Shown: piece after piece, positions 35,871 to 49,009 of the stretch | Numbering within the stretch: the stretch's first letter is position 1 | Layout of the letters: every line of letters starts with the position of its first letter | Assembly (NCBI RefSeq): GCF_964340395.1 | Contig: NC_135562.1 | Coordinates: 9,900,134-9,964,133, forward strand | Origin: Glandiceps talaboti | Taxonomy: Eukaryota > Hemichordata > Enteropneusta > Spengelidae | Direction: 5' to 3' | Length of the DNA stretch: 64,000 nucleotides | Translations under genes and position numbers: made by a program | The notes under the pieces: generated by a model | Database searches by the model: none | What the model was told of the DNA's origin: nothing | What the model saw: only the letters and a program-made list of their open reading frames with translations

Positions 35871-37900
35871 AAAAGGTCATTTCAGAGCCAGGAACAGCCC
35901 ACAAAAAAAACACTTCTAAGTGCATTAGTTAGTCCCTCTGAGACCTACAGAGCATAGGTGATTTGTCTGAGTTTAACTGGCATCATAGATTTTGGAATAT
36001 ACTCCAAAAAATTTTGAGAAGATTTGGTTATTCGTACCAATAAATCCACATTAACCTTTTTCTCCACCCTCTCTAGTGAAGCTTCCTGTCATGTCCTTTT
36101 CATAAACTGCTGTTTTTATACTTGCATATCACACGATAACATCTACATCAACAAGTTGTTTACACAACGCAACTTTATTTTGACTAAAAACAGACATTTA
36201 CATGTAGACTAGGCAAAATTGCATGAAAACGTGACTTCAGTCCCTGTAAACATTTGTTCGCAAGGACATTGTTAGGTCAATCTCTCTCACTCAGTTCTAA
36301 CCAATGATAAATCAAAAGGTATATGAAAGTCTTCTTGGTGCAATTTTGAAAAACCGAAAAAAAAACTAAAGCAAGTCAAGGCACACAAAAAAGAAGTTTC
36401 TGGTCAGGACACTCTGTCTAAAATGGTGCGACGATGCAAAACTTTTTTTCTTTATTCTCAAGAACCTGTCACTCACTCTACTATCTATGGCAGTTACTGT
36501 TCTTTTTATTTAGTACTTTTAGAGCAAGTATGTATGTGGGGCAGATGTTATTTGCTTGTTCATGATTGGCTCGGCAGTTGTCTTAACTGAAGTAAGGATG
36601 GTCATTTTTTGTGAAAACCCATTTCTCTCCAAAGGCCTCGGCAGAATTAACCCTAAACTGACCAGACAAGATACCAAAAAGTCTGTAATGTGGAAATATT
36701 CACTTTATCAAATATTCACTTTATGACATCACACAGACACGAAGCATCAGATTATGCACAAACTAGGTCCAAGGAACAAACAAATTCTCTGTTACACAAA
36801 ATGTACATGCAGGTATGTTGATGCACGTTCTTTTTATCGTCTGCCAAACCAGTGAAAACTAGTAAACGATGAATATGTAACAAACAGATAAATGCACAAA
36901 ACGTTTATTGTTACTCGCAGACAACAAATATACAAGTCATTTACATTTTATGATAACATGTATACAAAGACTCTTTGAGATGTTTTGAATACCTTACTGG
37001 TGCTTAAATAGCAAGGTTACATTAGTACTAGTAGCAGTACATGCACTGCATGAGAATCCAAATTGTAAATACAGACAGTAGAAACATAGACAATTGTCTA
37101 TGGTAGAAACTACTAGAATGATAGACAATAAGTGAACGTAGGACATGTGTGATTGTTCTCTGGTCTACATGCTTAAAGATAGGAACAATTACTTTTGCCG
37201 ACAAGTGCCGACAAGTCATGCATAGACAATTGACAGTGGCCAATGGACCTTCTGCAGTGACTCTGCAATTCCATTAATGTTGATAACTTAATTTTTATGC
37301 AGACCTGGCTCGCTAGGTCAATCATTTTCTGGGATAATTTTACCAGAATGTCTTGCTGCTCATATTAGCCAGAGGAAGTAAGTTGTGTGTATGTTTAAAA
37401 AGTATAATATAATCAATGTTGGAGATGTAGTTTGTTTTAAGGAATTTCCTACGGTGGCCATGAATTCCAGATTTCTGTTAAACACTACAGTTGTTATTTT
37501 ATCTTGTTCAATACAGAGAATAGCTTCTACTTGTACCATAAAAAACTACACCTTGCAATGCTCATTACGTAACATTACTAGCAGACATTCCCAACTTGTT
37601 ACTGAAAGTGAAACAAAAACAGACACAATTGGAATTGATTGACCATTGACTTTTCTTCAATTACACACCACCAAAACAATACAACAAGTAGAACGTTCTC
37701 ACAATTACTGCCGAAGTCATTAGTGGAAACAACAGATCCAATACATCACAGTCATGTTATGTTAGTAGTACGCAAGTTACATGTGTATTACATGTGTACC
37801 ACGTACTTCATACTGAAAGCTCATCTGTATTAGAAAAGCAAATTAACACAAAAGCTTGAGGCTGAACAACCAGTAAGCAACAAATTATACGGTACACAGT
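35871..37900. other. Intron, no feature seen
   Basis: Single-copy sequence. ORFs of 60-85 codons overlap each other on both strands without splice support. Confidence 0.5.
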
Positions 37901-37914
37901 ACCAACATTTTATA

Positions 37915-38310
37915 TAGCAATGCATCAAAAGTATCCAAGCGAACATTGACCTTTGACCTAAGGTTATAAACTGATCAATATGCAAATTTTGGATAAACAA
38001 ATTAAACACTTCAAGCAAGCTGTAAAACCACAAATAGGGTTTTTACATTGCACAAAGACGTTTACTATTCTAAAGTACGAAAGCGACATTGACCTTTGAC
38101 CTAAGTTTAACTGACCAATTTGCTAAGTTTGGATAAACAAACTAAATGACACACTTCAAGCAAGCCGAAAAACCACAAATAGGTTACAGGTACCACAAAT
38201 AGGTTATAGGTACATGGTACAAAACCTTTTTAGCAGTACATACCAAAAAGTACGACACCGTTGACCTTTGACCTAAGATTAAAACTGACCATCTCATCAA
38301 CATGTATCTA
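37915..38310. repeat. Tandem repeat with three DR1-type nuclear receptor motifs
   Basis: Three copies, spaced about 143 and 172 bp, share aaagta-c-aagcgacat, ggataaacaaa, cacttcaagcaagc and accacaaatagg. Each copy carries tgacctttgacct (37947-37959, 38090-38102, 38262-38274), a perfect direct repeat of TGACCT with one-base spacing. That is the classic DR1 site of RXR, HNF4 and PPAR-type receptors. Function is not shown. Confidence 0.85.
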
Positions 38311-38619
38311 AGTAAATGGAATACTTGTAACCTGTCTATCAATAGCTAGGAAGCCAGATAAAACGTGTATAACCTGTCTACTGGCTGGATCAGTGACTTC
38401 ACTACACTTAAAAATTCACTATTTCTAGAATATATATTGAAAGTAAAAATCAAAATTACATTGTATTTGTCTGTGTAAGGTAAAATATAGAACAGTGGAC
38501 TGACAGTACAAAAGATATTATATTTGTAGTGAAACTAGGGAGTTAGAGTTAGGGTTGGGTATAGGTATGACCACCTAGCATGACCCTAAATTGACACTGT
38601 TCTACATGAGCACTGAACA

Positions 38620-40580
38620 GAATCATTTTTTTTTTTGAAAATTTCGGTAAAATTTTTTGAAAGTGGTTTTATTACATTGTGAATGTATATCTTAGTTACA
38701 AGTAGAACTTCAGAGGACAGAGAAACAAGTGAAGCTATCTCCTGCTTTCCATGTTTATGTGGTTACTTTCACTTCAAACGATTCTGTCGCAGTCACTTCA
38801 CTAAATAATAGCTCTTTGTTTGAAATATTTTACTCTAGGCAATCATTCTGGCCTCTATGAAAAGCACCTACATATTTACAGCATGACTAAGCTTTGGTGT
38901 TGTCCTCATACAATAATGTACCTTATGGGGGCGACACCAGAAATGGGGGCACTGACCCGTCGAGGGCTGTTGGGAGGGCCCAACAGCGAGAAGTCTTTCC
39001 CCTAGGGAGACTAGCTGTTTTTACAACCTTTCTATCGATTTGCTAATAGTGTAAGAAGTTGGGGTAAATTCATGTTGGCAATCTGGAGGTTTGCGGATAC
39101 TATTATGTAGTATTTCTTAAGGAGTTACTCCGACCTTTTCGTGCATCTATTATGTCAAAGCACACAAACAGGGTTAACAATATGCAAGGCTTAGAGAGGA
39201 AAGGCTTTTCAAGTTATTACCCGAAGGCCTTGTGATTTGTGAAGAGGCATCATTTACTTGGATGTTGAGATTCAAAAAGGTTGAACAAAACATACAAAGG
39301 GGTTGCTGCTACTCTTTCAGAAGAGGTTTCATTCTGTGCTATGGAATTCACTTTTTTTCTCATGCACTTTACTTCACAATACTTTTCATTTTTAATCCCT
39401 CTGGTTATCTTGATGTTCATTGGAAAGGTTGTTTTAAGAGGCTTGTCTCTCAGTTCATGACCTCCTGCTTTCAACAGGTATGATGGTCAAAGACCCACTG
39501 AGGACACACCTTTTGTTGAAAAGATCTGGTATCTGTTGCAAGTGTCTGTGTTAAAATCTTCAGGTTAAAGCCACAAAATTTGAATCATTTCCCTGGACAA
39601 AATGTAACCATGTGTGCTGTGAGATGGGGTAGGTGGTGTGGAGTGGGGTAGGTTGTGTGGGGTGGGGTAGGTTGTGTGGGGTAGAAGGAGGGAGCAATGC
39701 AAAAGTTGGGGAGACCCAGACACATAACTGTATATTTAAGATTGGGGAGGGGCACTATAAAATCCAGTGATACCCCAATACATAACTTTGGGTAGGGTAG
39801 GGTGGAGTGCAGGTTTACGGACACTACAAAAGTAAAGAATACTCAGACACACGTACAGAACTTTGTATAGGGAAGGGACGGTATTACAGAAGCCAGTGAT
39901 AGGTGATTTTTAACAACTTACTGCCCATAGAATAAACTCACTATATGTACATGTATCTCAAGTGCAGCCAAGTCTGGGTTATAAGCAAGTAATTACTTTG
40001 CCGTCTGAATGGCAGTGTCCTAGGCACCAAGACGCTCAGCCAGGTTGAAAAATGTTCTACATACTTACAACCTAGGGTTGGTTTGTTCTTAGAGACAATT
40101 ATCACACCCCAAGACTCTCTATACATAAACTGGACATCTCTGTATTGATCGCCATGAGTGTGATTGATCATTTGCCAACTATGCATACATTGAGTCTATA
40201 CAGCCAGACATGTCCTGCATATAAAGTAAGTATCACATTTCAAGAGTTTTTTTCTATACTGACTTGTCTGTTGATGCTATTATTAAACTTTCTGTTTATC
40301 TCTTCTCAAATCACTATAACTTTTCTTTTAACATTGTCTGTCGCTTTCATTCCAACACTGGTGATATATCTCCAAGATCTCTCTAGAAGAACAGTTTTGA
40401 TTGGTCCAGTAACATCAATCAGAAGCTGTCAGCCAATCAGAAGCAGAAGCACTGACAATAGTAGCACACAAGAGATGTCTTTCATCCCTCCTTAACATTT
40501 TAAGAACTATGATTTTATCAGAATTAATTTTATCGATTAATGAACATTTTATTTACTAATTATGTATCCTTACAATTCCC
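38620..40580. other. Intron, no gene supported
   Basis: Contains a G/T-rich run near 39625-39690 (gtggggtaggttgtgtgggg repeated about three times). Nothing else clear. Confidence 0.5.
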
Positions 40581-40589
40581 CATGTGTTG

Positions 40590-41060
40590 ATAATGAAGCA
40601 GTGTTTTTATTAAGGGGTAAATCTACCTGAGTTCCCCTGTCATTTTACCAGGGTTCACACCAGTGTTTTGACTAAGGGCAGTACATGTGTACGGGCTGTA
40701 TGTAGGTAAAATCTACCTGAGTTCCCCTGTCATTGTATCAGGGTTCCCTATCAATGTTTTTTGTTTAAGGGTGGTGTGTTGGTAAAATCTACCTGAGGTC
40801 CCCTGTCATTTTACCATGGTTCACTACCAGTGTTTTTGTTAAGGGTGTTATGTTGGTAAAATCTACCTGCAGTCCTGTGTCATTTTACCAAGGTTCCCTA
40901 CCAGTGTTTTTGTTAAGGGTGGTAAGTAGGTAAACTCTAGCCGAGTTCCCCATTTATTTTACCAGGGTTCTCTATCAGTGTTTCTGTTACATGTAAAGGT
41001 AGTAAGTAGGTAAAATCTACCTAATTTCCTCCTGGTATTTCCTGTGGTTCCTAACCATAA
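40590..41060. repeat. Tandem repeat, unit about 75-85 bp (gtaaaatctacctgag)
   Basis: Six copies of gtaaaatctacctgagttcc, cctgtcattttaccaggg, ttc-ctaccagtgttttt and gttaagggtggtaagtagg. The same unit is found as a pair at 48355-48495 and singly at 32835-32915. Confidence 0.93.
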
Positions 41061-42069
41061 TTATGGAACAAGATTCATACCTATCATTGTAATATTTAAT
41101 TGGTCAATTTTCAAATTCAGAAAAACACTCATTTCTGGCTCATTTACAATTATCAAGCAATAAACATCAATATTGCCGACATCATCAAATTATCAAATTA
41201 GTGGAATGTATAAAAAAATTCTCAGATATCAGAATTTTCACTTCAGGAATGTTTTTATCCATAGTTTTTTGATATTTCAACCCTATCATATTCATACATC
41301 TGTATGTAACTGATATTGTAATATCACATATTATATTAATATTATTATGATCTTGCAATGATACGTCTGTCTGCTTCATAAGTAAACTGTCTGGGTGGTG
41401 TAACTCGAGTACATTGTACATTACATAACCCATTAACTGAGTTAGTACCACTGTAATACAAGAACATACAGACTAATTGTTAATTGCTTCATTCTTTTCA
41501 AACTTTGAAGTGATTCCTGTCTTAGACAGAAGAACCATTGTGAATGTTTTTGAGCCCAAATCAGGCATCTCAAATTATGTGAGTGGTGGCTGATAGGGTT
41601 GCATAACATGTCATGTCTTTCAAACTAATCTAAAAGCTATCCATGGCTTGGAATCTCTTCTCAAATCTAGCTCTTTGAGGTGTTGAGGTGAAAAGTCAAA
41701 TTCAACCAAAGCCATCCACACAGTTATTTCAACATCACGTCTTTGTTACTCAATCACAGAATTCTGGCCAATAATAAGTGACTGTTTATTTATCATATAT
41801 TTGTCAGATTAGGACGCTACTTGTACACTGTCTATATCATTCTAACAGTTGGGGTTTACTCATTTGCATAAACAACTTTTGGTTCATGACTTCTCATTGA
41901 GCTAGACAGAGTGAAGAGAGATCTTGAGATTTGAAGCCATATATAGCATCTAGACTACTTACACAGTAATTCCTATTCTTATGAAAACATGCACCATACA
42001 AGCATTGTACAAACTGTATAAAACTTTTCTATATCTTTTCACAAGGGATGGTCAACTTTGCATCAGGAG

Positions 42070-42246
42070 CAGTGTGCCCTCTAACTTAGCCAATTTGATG
42101 CACCACTGATGCACACAATTTCTAGCGACACAACAAAATTTGGTGTTCCTATCTATCTCTTACTATGTGGTGACTCACAAGAAATATCAATTTTTATCAT
42201 TTTGACTCACAACAACAAAATTTGGCTTTCATTAGAGGGCACACTG
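42070..42246. mobile_element. hAT-like MITE, copy with target-site duplication (177 bp)
   Basis: Ends are cagtgtgccctctaa and ttagagggcacactg, perfect 15-bp terminal inverted repeats. Flanking 8-mers are atcaggag and accaggag, an 8-bp target duplication with one difference, as expected for hAT transposons. It encodes nothing and would need a transposase elsewhere. Confidence 0.9.
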
Positions 42247-43004
42247 ACCAGGAGCATTTTTTTTATATTTAGGACATGTTGAACTTATTGTGCAAATGCA
42301 TGGCATGTAACAATGCGGGACTGGCACCATTGTAAGCATACAGAATACAGCATACATGTATGTTAGCATCACAGTGTTCAAGTAGTCACAAAGACTGTGA
42401 AGCTATTCAATGAGAATGTCTCAAGTGTGAGGAATAAAATGTACCATCGTTCACAGCACGTACTACAATAGAAAATCACAAAACTTACTATAAATGTTGT
42501 TTTTTTCGAAGGTTTAGGAACTCAGCAATCTGATGCAGTGAATACGATTCAACTTCTTTATTTACCTGTATTTCCTTCGATTACTGTCGTTTATTTTCAA
42601 TTCAATGTTTTGAGAGTGAGCGCCTTCTTCCTTTTATCTGACCGAAGCGCTGTTCGGACAGAGCCATTCTGAGGTATTGTAAAGTTTTTGATGCACGATG
42701 CATTCTCATTGGTAGAGTAAGTTACTCCACTCGCAAGATTTGAATGTGAACTCCTAATTGTAATGGTTCAGATGTTGGTAGGAGGCACTCACTCATTCTC
42801 AGAACAACAAAATAAAATAAAAAAACGACAACAAATACAGGACACAGAAAGTGGAAATTTCTGAGATAAAATGAATTCAACATCTGTTGAGGATACACAT
42901 GGTGTATCGTATGAACACTGCAATTGTTCTCATCTCTTGAACAGATCCATCATATAATTGCGTTCCATATGTTCAGAAATCCAATTTATACCAGATGTGT
43001 GAGA

Positions 43005-43390
43005 TGTCTGTAGGGGTCAAACAGGGTCTAACTGCACTATGTGTGAGCTGACTCTAAAGGTCAAATGAGGTCAAACTATGTCAGATGTGTGAGCTGACTC
43101 TAAAGGTCAAATGAGGTCAAACTATGTCAGATGTGTGAGCTGACTCTAAAGGTCAAATGAGGTCAAACTATGTCAGATGTGTGAGATGACTCTAAAGGTC
43201 AAATGGGGTCCAAGTATATCAGGTGTGTGAGATGATTCTAAAAGTCAAATGGGGTCAAACTATATCAGGTGTGTGAGATGCCTCGAGGTCAAATGGGGTC
43301 AAACTACACCAGGTGTGAGATGACTCTAAAGGTCAAATGGGGTCAAACTATATCAGGTGTGTGAGATGATTGTACAGGTTAATGAGGCTA
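43005..43390. repeat. Tandem repeat, 46-bp unit with DR4-type motifs
   Basis: About eight copies of a unit including gtgtgag-tgactctaaaggtc and aaatgaggtcaaactatg. In three adjacent copies aggtcaaatgaggtca occurs (43058, 43104 and 43150), a direct repeat of AGGTCA with 4-bp spacing, the DR4 arrangement of thyroid-receptor and LXR-type sites. Later copies read aaatggggtca and lose the second half site. Confidence 0.92.
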
Positions 43391-43639
43391 TCTGTAGACA
43401 GGTGTTTAATTGGTATTAGGTTTGCAAGGACTTTCACTAAGTTTGTACAGATCTTCAACAGGTGTCAGACCGACCTATGACTTTAACACACTTCATTTAA
43501 TTTTAATCACATTACAATTGAGATTGAAGATATTCATTGCTTCAAATGGTTTTTAACTACCACTTAAAAGGATGTCCTGACCTTTCTCTGTTGTTAAAGA
43601 GAATGAGTAATGATAACTACTGTATATTCTCAGACAGGG

Positions 43640-44045
43640 CTCGAACTTAACTTTTTTTCCTTGGTAGTCTTAGCTGGCTACCAATTTCAGAAAGTGGTAG
43701 CCCAAGGATGGTGACCAATAGTCCTATATTCCTGAACTGAAAACAGAATTCCTCTATTGGAAATATGTGTGTTATAAAAATACTTTATGTCTGTAAATCT
43801 TCCATCCTTTAAATCATTGCATTAGCAGTGGTAACCTGAGTGGGCTACCATATATATGCAAATTATAGTAGCCCCATGACAAGATTTAGTAGTCTGTACA
43901 AGCAAAGTTCTCAGTGCAGTTGTAAACTTTGCACAGGCCTATAATGGCACAACCCTTTATTTACCTCGAATCTCAGGGTTGCATACAACCCATGTAACCA
44001 TTGAGGCACAAAGTCCGCTGTCCTATGTCCTATCAGGTCCCCATT
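43640..44045. repeat. Dispersed repeat remnants, including a SINE fragment
   Basis: At 43640-43720 ggctcgaacttaac and gtagtct/ctaccaatttc resemble segments near 15830-15960 and 61500-61610. At 43930-44040 the minus strand reads ggggacctgataggacatag followed by tacatgggttgtatgcaac, similar to the middle of the SINE at 15.3 kb. Confidence 0.5.
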
Positions 44046-44264
44046 TATACCACTAAGTTGACAGAATCACAATTATTACTCAAGGATTTTACTCAGTTAT
44101 TCAAGGACTTTACACAGTAGACACAAATGGAGTGGAAAACTTGAACAGGCAGCTAAAAGATTCCAAGACCACTAACTTTCACCATTCAACCATCATGACT
44201 AAAATAATCAATCTATTATCAATTTACGATCAGATTTAAAACATTTCTTACAGAGTTTTCCAAT

Positions 44265-44465
44265 TGGTGACAATTTGAAACTGACCACTTGAATATTTCA
44301 TTACTTTACAATGGACAATACATCAATATACTACTTTATGGGACAGTCAATTGGTCAATACAGTTTTCAAAACTGGTGACAATTTGAAAACTGACCACTT
44401 GAACATTTCATTACTTTACAATGGTTACTATTATGGGATAGTCAATTGGCCAATATGGTTCAATC
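44265..44465. repeat. Two-copy direct repeat, unit about 110 bp
   Basis: ggtgacaatttgaaa-ctgacc, ttgaatatttcattacttta and tatgggacagtcaattggtc occur twice with few differences. Confidence 0.9.
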
Positions 44466-45399
44466 TCTGATCTGCAGGAAAATCTTAAATTTTTACACTA
44501 AATCTGGAAAAACACGATAAAATATTCCAAATTCACCGAAATGATTAATCACTTTCCATGAGTATTGCGAAGTATGAGAGTATGGGAGTATGGTAAACAT
44601 TTAGTAAAACTAGTTGTGATGACGTAGATGTTCAAGTATCTATAAATCTTGAAAGACTGAAGTGGATCGTCAAGTGCCATAGAATCCCCTAACGTTAATG
44701 GGCGATAACTCTAAACTTTGCCATTTAATATTGACCTATCTCTCCAGCTGTTTGACCATTTTCCTGAAATATCAGATCATTCTCCAAATTAAATTAATAA
44801 TTTATTTAACTAAATGCATAAATTTTGGATCAGTTCATTGACTTATTAACGATAGAATCCAGAACGGATACATTCGCTGTGCTTTCACGATCCAATATGG
44901 TAGCTCCTGAGACTTGGTTATCTGGATTCAATGTCGTCTGCCAGAAGAACTAGTCAAATAGCTAAGTCTCTAGGTTTACACTATGACATATGTTTTGTTA
45001 AGGACAATATTAACGAAGGTAAAAGCTACCAAAACTGAAGTGCTTCAGCCAAAGTTATGGCACAATTTATGAAAATCTATGAATATTTAACCTTGTTACC
45101 AGAATTCCCAAAACATAAAAAGCAACAAATATACACAGTTTACCTAATAATCAGTTCTTTTATGATTTCCATTGACACCACACTAGTTACTATTTGTTTG
45201 GTACACACCTCATAAAAGCCAGTGTCAATATGAATAGTGTTGATGTGACCTTACATTGACCTCTAAGGAAGTTTACACAATGTTGACCTTTGACATCGGT
45301 AACAACATTCTGTGATGTACCTGGGTTACTGACTTGTTCAAATATTGTCATTTGACAATAAGGCTCTAAAAATAATCAAGATCAAATTTTGTGTACACT

Positions 45400-45920
45400 T
45401 TAATCCAACATTTGTAAACAGTGAATTCTGTAGTTATTGTGAGGGGATTCTCTCAAGTTGTATAGTAGATCAATTCTTCGTGCTAACACCAGCCAACATA
45501 TTATGTAGAGTGACATACAGAGTAAACAGGGAATTCTCCAAAATTGTATAGTGCGTTTCCAATCAATTCTTCGTGCTAACACCAACTTATGTATAGTGGA
45601 CGTACAGAGTAAACAGTTTCTCAGGGTGCATTCTATTTTTTGTGAGACCAAGTTCTCTAAACTTGTATGGTATATTCTAGACTTAGTAATGACTATTTTT
45701 ACTCACAGAGTCAAAATATTTCTTGGAAGCATATCCCAAATTTTTGCCGACATCTCGTCAGCATTGTCAGGAGTATAATAGATCATATTTTGTTAACACC
45801 GAGTTTTTGTGTTCGGTGTTGTGTAGTGTATACAATCTCAAGAACATAATCTGTCCTTTTTTTGACCAAATTCTCTAAACTTGTATATGTCACATTCAAA
45901 TCCTGCCCTTTTGGGTTTAG
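45400..45920. repeat. Diverged tandem repeat, unit about 100-110 bp
   Basis: Four copies share ttctccaaattgtatagt/ttctctaaacttgtat, caattcttcgtgctaacacc and atgtagagtgacatacagag. ORFs here are by-products. Confidence 0.75.
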
Positions 45921-46728
45921 TGTTGTATATCCTATTCTGGGTTTTTGTAGGGTATCCATTATAGCGCAGCAACTAATGACCCCAACAAAAACACAAAAAA
46001 TATTTAGTCTCGTTAATAGCATACAACAGTTTGATGTGAACAGAAGAAGCACTTGTTACGCTACCCCTTTTGTTTGCATCCATGGGAATTTCTGACTTCC
46101 AAAGAATGGTGCTAAACATAGGATATCCCCAATAGAATACTTGAAGCTAAGTTGATTATGTAGGTATACATGACCATCAAAATACCCTATATTGAATGCT
46201 ACCCTTGCACAATGTCAAAGTTCAATTGTGTGTTTCAAGACAAGGTTTTTGACCTTCTAAAGTAGCTTGTGTTGGCCCTTTGAAAGCCAAATACCATTCT
46301 ACCCCATCGTACAGTTCATGGAATTGCCAGTCAAAAAAGTTTTGGTTCCAGGCTAAAAACCTTGCACCCAGCAAGTCTAAAGAAACACAGACTTATACAT
46401 GTATAATCTCTCTGGAAGATTTTTACTAGATTTCAATTATTTCATTCATAATTGGGCGATATTCAAGATCTGGCATGACATCAAGTAAACTGTGGACTTG
46501 TCTACAGGCATTGGCTTAGAGTAATGGGTAATTGCTTCAAGAGAATAATGAATAGAAAATCTGCAGAGCCAATGCCTGTGGAGTCATTATTAGGCCACGG
46601 CTGATAGAAAGCCATCAAAATACCCTGTATTTACAGCCTTACTAACTTTAGTCTGTCTACTGGTAGTCTGAGACAATAATCCTTTCATTTCTCATTATAC
46701 GAGGAGAGGTTATCATCCATCAAGCTTT

Positions 46729-47292
46729 TCTACTAACTGAATCTGTGACTCCACTACACTCATTCACTATAGCCTATCTACTGACTGAATCTGTGACTCC
46801 ACTACACTCATTCACTATAGCCTGTCTACTGACTGAATCTGTGACTCCACTACATTCATTCACTATAGCCTGTCTACTGACTGAATCTGTGACTCCACTA
46901 CACTCATTCACTATAGCCTGTCTACTGACTGAATCTATGACTCCACTACACTCATTCCCTTTAGCCTGTCTACAGACTGAATCTGTGATTCCACTACACT
47001 CATTCACTATAGCCTGTCTACTGACTGAATCTGTGACTCCACTACACTCATTCACTATAGCATGTCTACAGACTGAATCTGTGATTCCACTACACCCATT
47101 CACTATATAGCCTGTCTACTGACTGAATCTGTGACTCCACTACACTCATTCCCTATAGCCTGTCTACAGACTGAATCTGTGATTCCACTACACTCATTCA
47201 CTATAGCCTGTCTACTGACTGAATCTGTGATTCCACTACACTCATTCACTATAGCCTGTCTACAGACTGAATCTGTGACTCCACTACACTCA
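46729..47292. repeat. 48-bp minisatellite, about 12 copies
   Basis: Unit: tgtctactgactgaatctgt, gactccactacactcatt, cactatagcc. Because 48 is a multiple of three, stop-free copies give periodic 16-residue ORFs on both strands; the residue order (TPLHSFTIACLLTESV) is simply the repeat. Copies alternate tactgac and tacagac, and gac and gat, suggesting a higher-order pattern. No evidence of expression. Confidence 0.95.
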
Positions 47293-48354
47293 TACACTGT
47301 ATCAACAGTGAACAAGTGTAGTACGTGGAGTGATAGATTCACCTGGAGTAGACAGGCTTTACTAACTGCATTTGTAATAGAGTCTATGCTATCATTTTCA
47401 ATACAGGAAGTGTCCTGTAGTGACCATAGTACAGACTTATGGTTCCATCCTTCTTTTCACATCAAAGCACACATTTACCCTCAATGACTGACTAGCAAAT
47501 GGTATGCTATCAGTGCACTCAAAATGTCATGTTTGCATCCATACTTCGACTGACATCAAAAAAACAAAATAGAACAATTACTATCGTGCATGACGTACAC
47601 CAACATAATGCAGTATTTGACTTCGTGAGAACATAATACAAATTTTCACCTGTGCATAGCAATGAACTCCAGCTTTTGCCAGCACTACATGGACATAAGT
47701 GTTATTAATGAAACAACTATTGTGGGTGTGTGTGCTGCAGGTGAAATACAAACACTGTGTATTGCAGTACAAACATTGCAAGTACTTCACATGGAGGTGA
47801 CAACCATAACAAAGTTAAAGATCTTGGTTACTCAACAACCTAGCAGTGTACATAAATCCTCCTACAGAGTATACTTTGACCTTCACTCTACCAAGTATGC
47901 ATGATAGATACGGACCGGTCAACCACGAAAACTTTGACAATGGTCGTTTGTTTGTTTGTTTATTTATAGTTGGTTAGTTGATCGTTTTTTGTCAGTCAGT
48001 CATTGTGTAGTTAGGCACGGTGACCTCTTTATAATGAACTTTGTTACAACGAACATTCAGTTACAATAAACACCGTTCCATGCCCCTTCGAATTAATATT
48101 GTCAACAGGTTAAAATTACAACAAACAAATTTCATGTTTCATAATAAATTGCGAAGAAAGAGGTGGCAATGTATTATACACGTAACATAAGCCAAGTTGA
48201 ACAAAAAATATGGAATTTATATCTTTGTCATTTTATACCATGACAACAGCATTGGTTCTGTGACAGTCAAGTTATGAGTGAAAACCATCATTATTATTCC
48301 CAATTTTTTTGAATGTTATGCTTGCTGTGGTATACTTATTTTATTCCCCTGTAT

Positions 48355-48495
48355 ACCTGCCAGTGTTTTTGTTAAGGGTGGTAAGTAGATAAAATCTACC
48401 TGAGTTCCCCTGTCATTTTACCAGGGTTCTCTACCAGTGTTTTTGTTAAGGGTGGTACAAAAAAATGTAAGTCTAGGTAAAATCTACCTGAGTTA
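48355..48495. repeat. Second site of the gtaaaatctacctgag repeat
   Basis: Two copies of the unit that forms the array at 40590-41060, with the same internal order (ccagtgtttttgttaagggt, then aaaatctacctgagttcccc). Confidence 0.9.
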
Positions 48496-49009
48496 TTATT
48501 TTAATCTGATCAAATTTTTTAGCTCTGCCAAACAACCAGGTTTTTATACCTAAATTTTAGTCCTAATCCAGAGTGGGCCTTTTACGGACAGAACACAACT
48601 AAGATTTGTCTTTTTTTTCAGAAAATCCTACTTGGTATTTTTTTTATAGCCTCAAAGTACAAAACTTCCCTGCAATGACAATTTGCTGACGTTGACAAGG
48701 GAATGATGTATTGATGTAGTGTATAGTGGTCGTCACAAAGACATGAATGAAGGGTAAGTTTTAGTGCAGGTTACGGTGTCAACACTGGAGCATTTTACGA
48801 CTTGTTACCATGGTATGTTTTTTATTAAAGACTTCAGGTTGTACTGCAATGCTACAAGTTGTATTGTTAATGTCTTGGTCAATGGAAGACCAATATACTA
48901 GTAATACATAATCATTCATTCATTCATTCATTGACTGACTGACTGATATCCTTAGTATGAAATACATTCTGTCGTCTGAATTCTTAATAAACTTATGTCA
49001 CCAACAATA

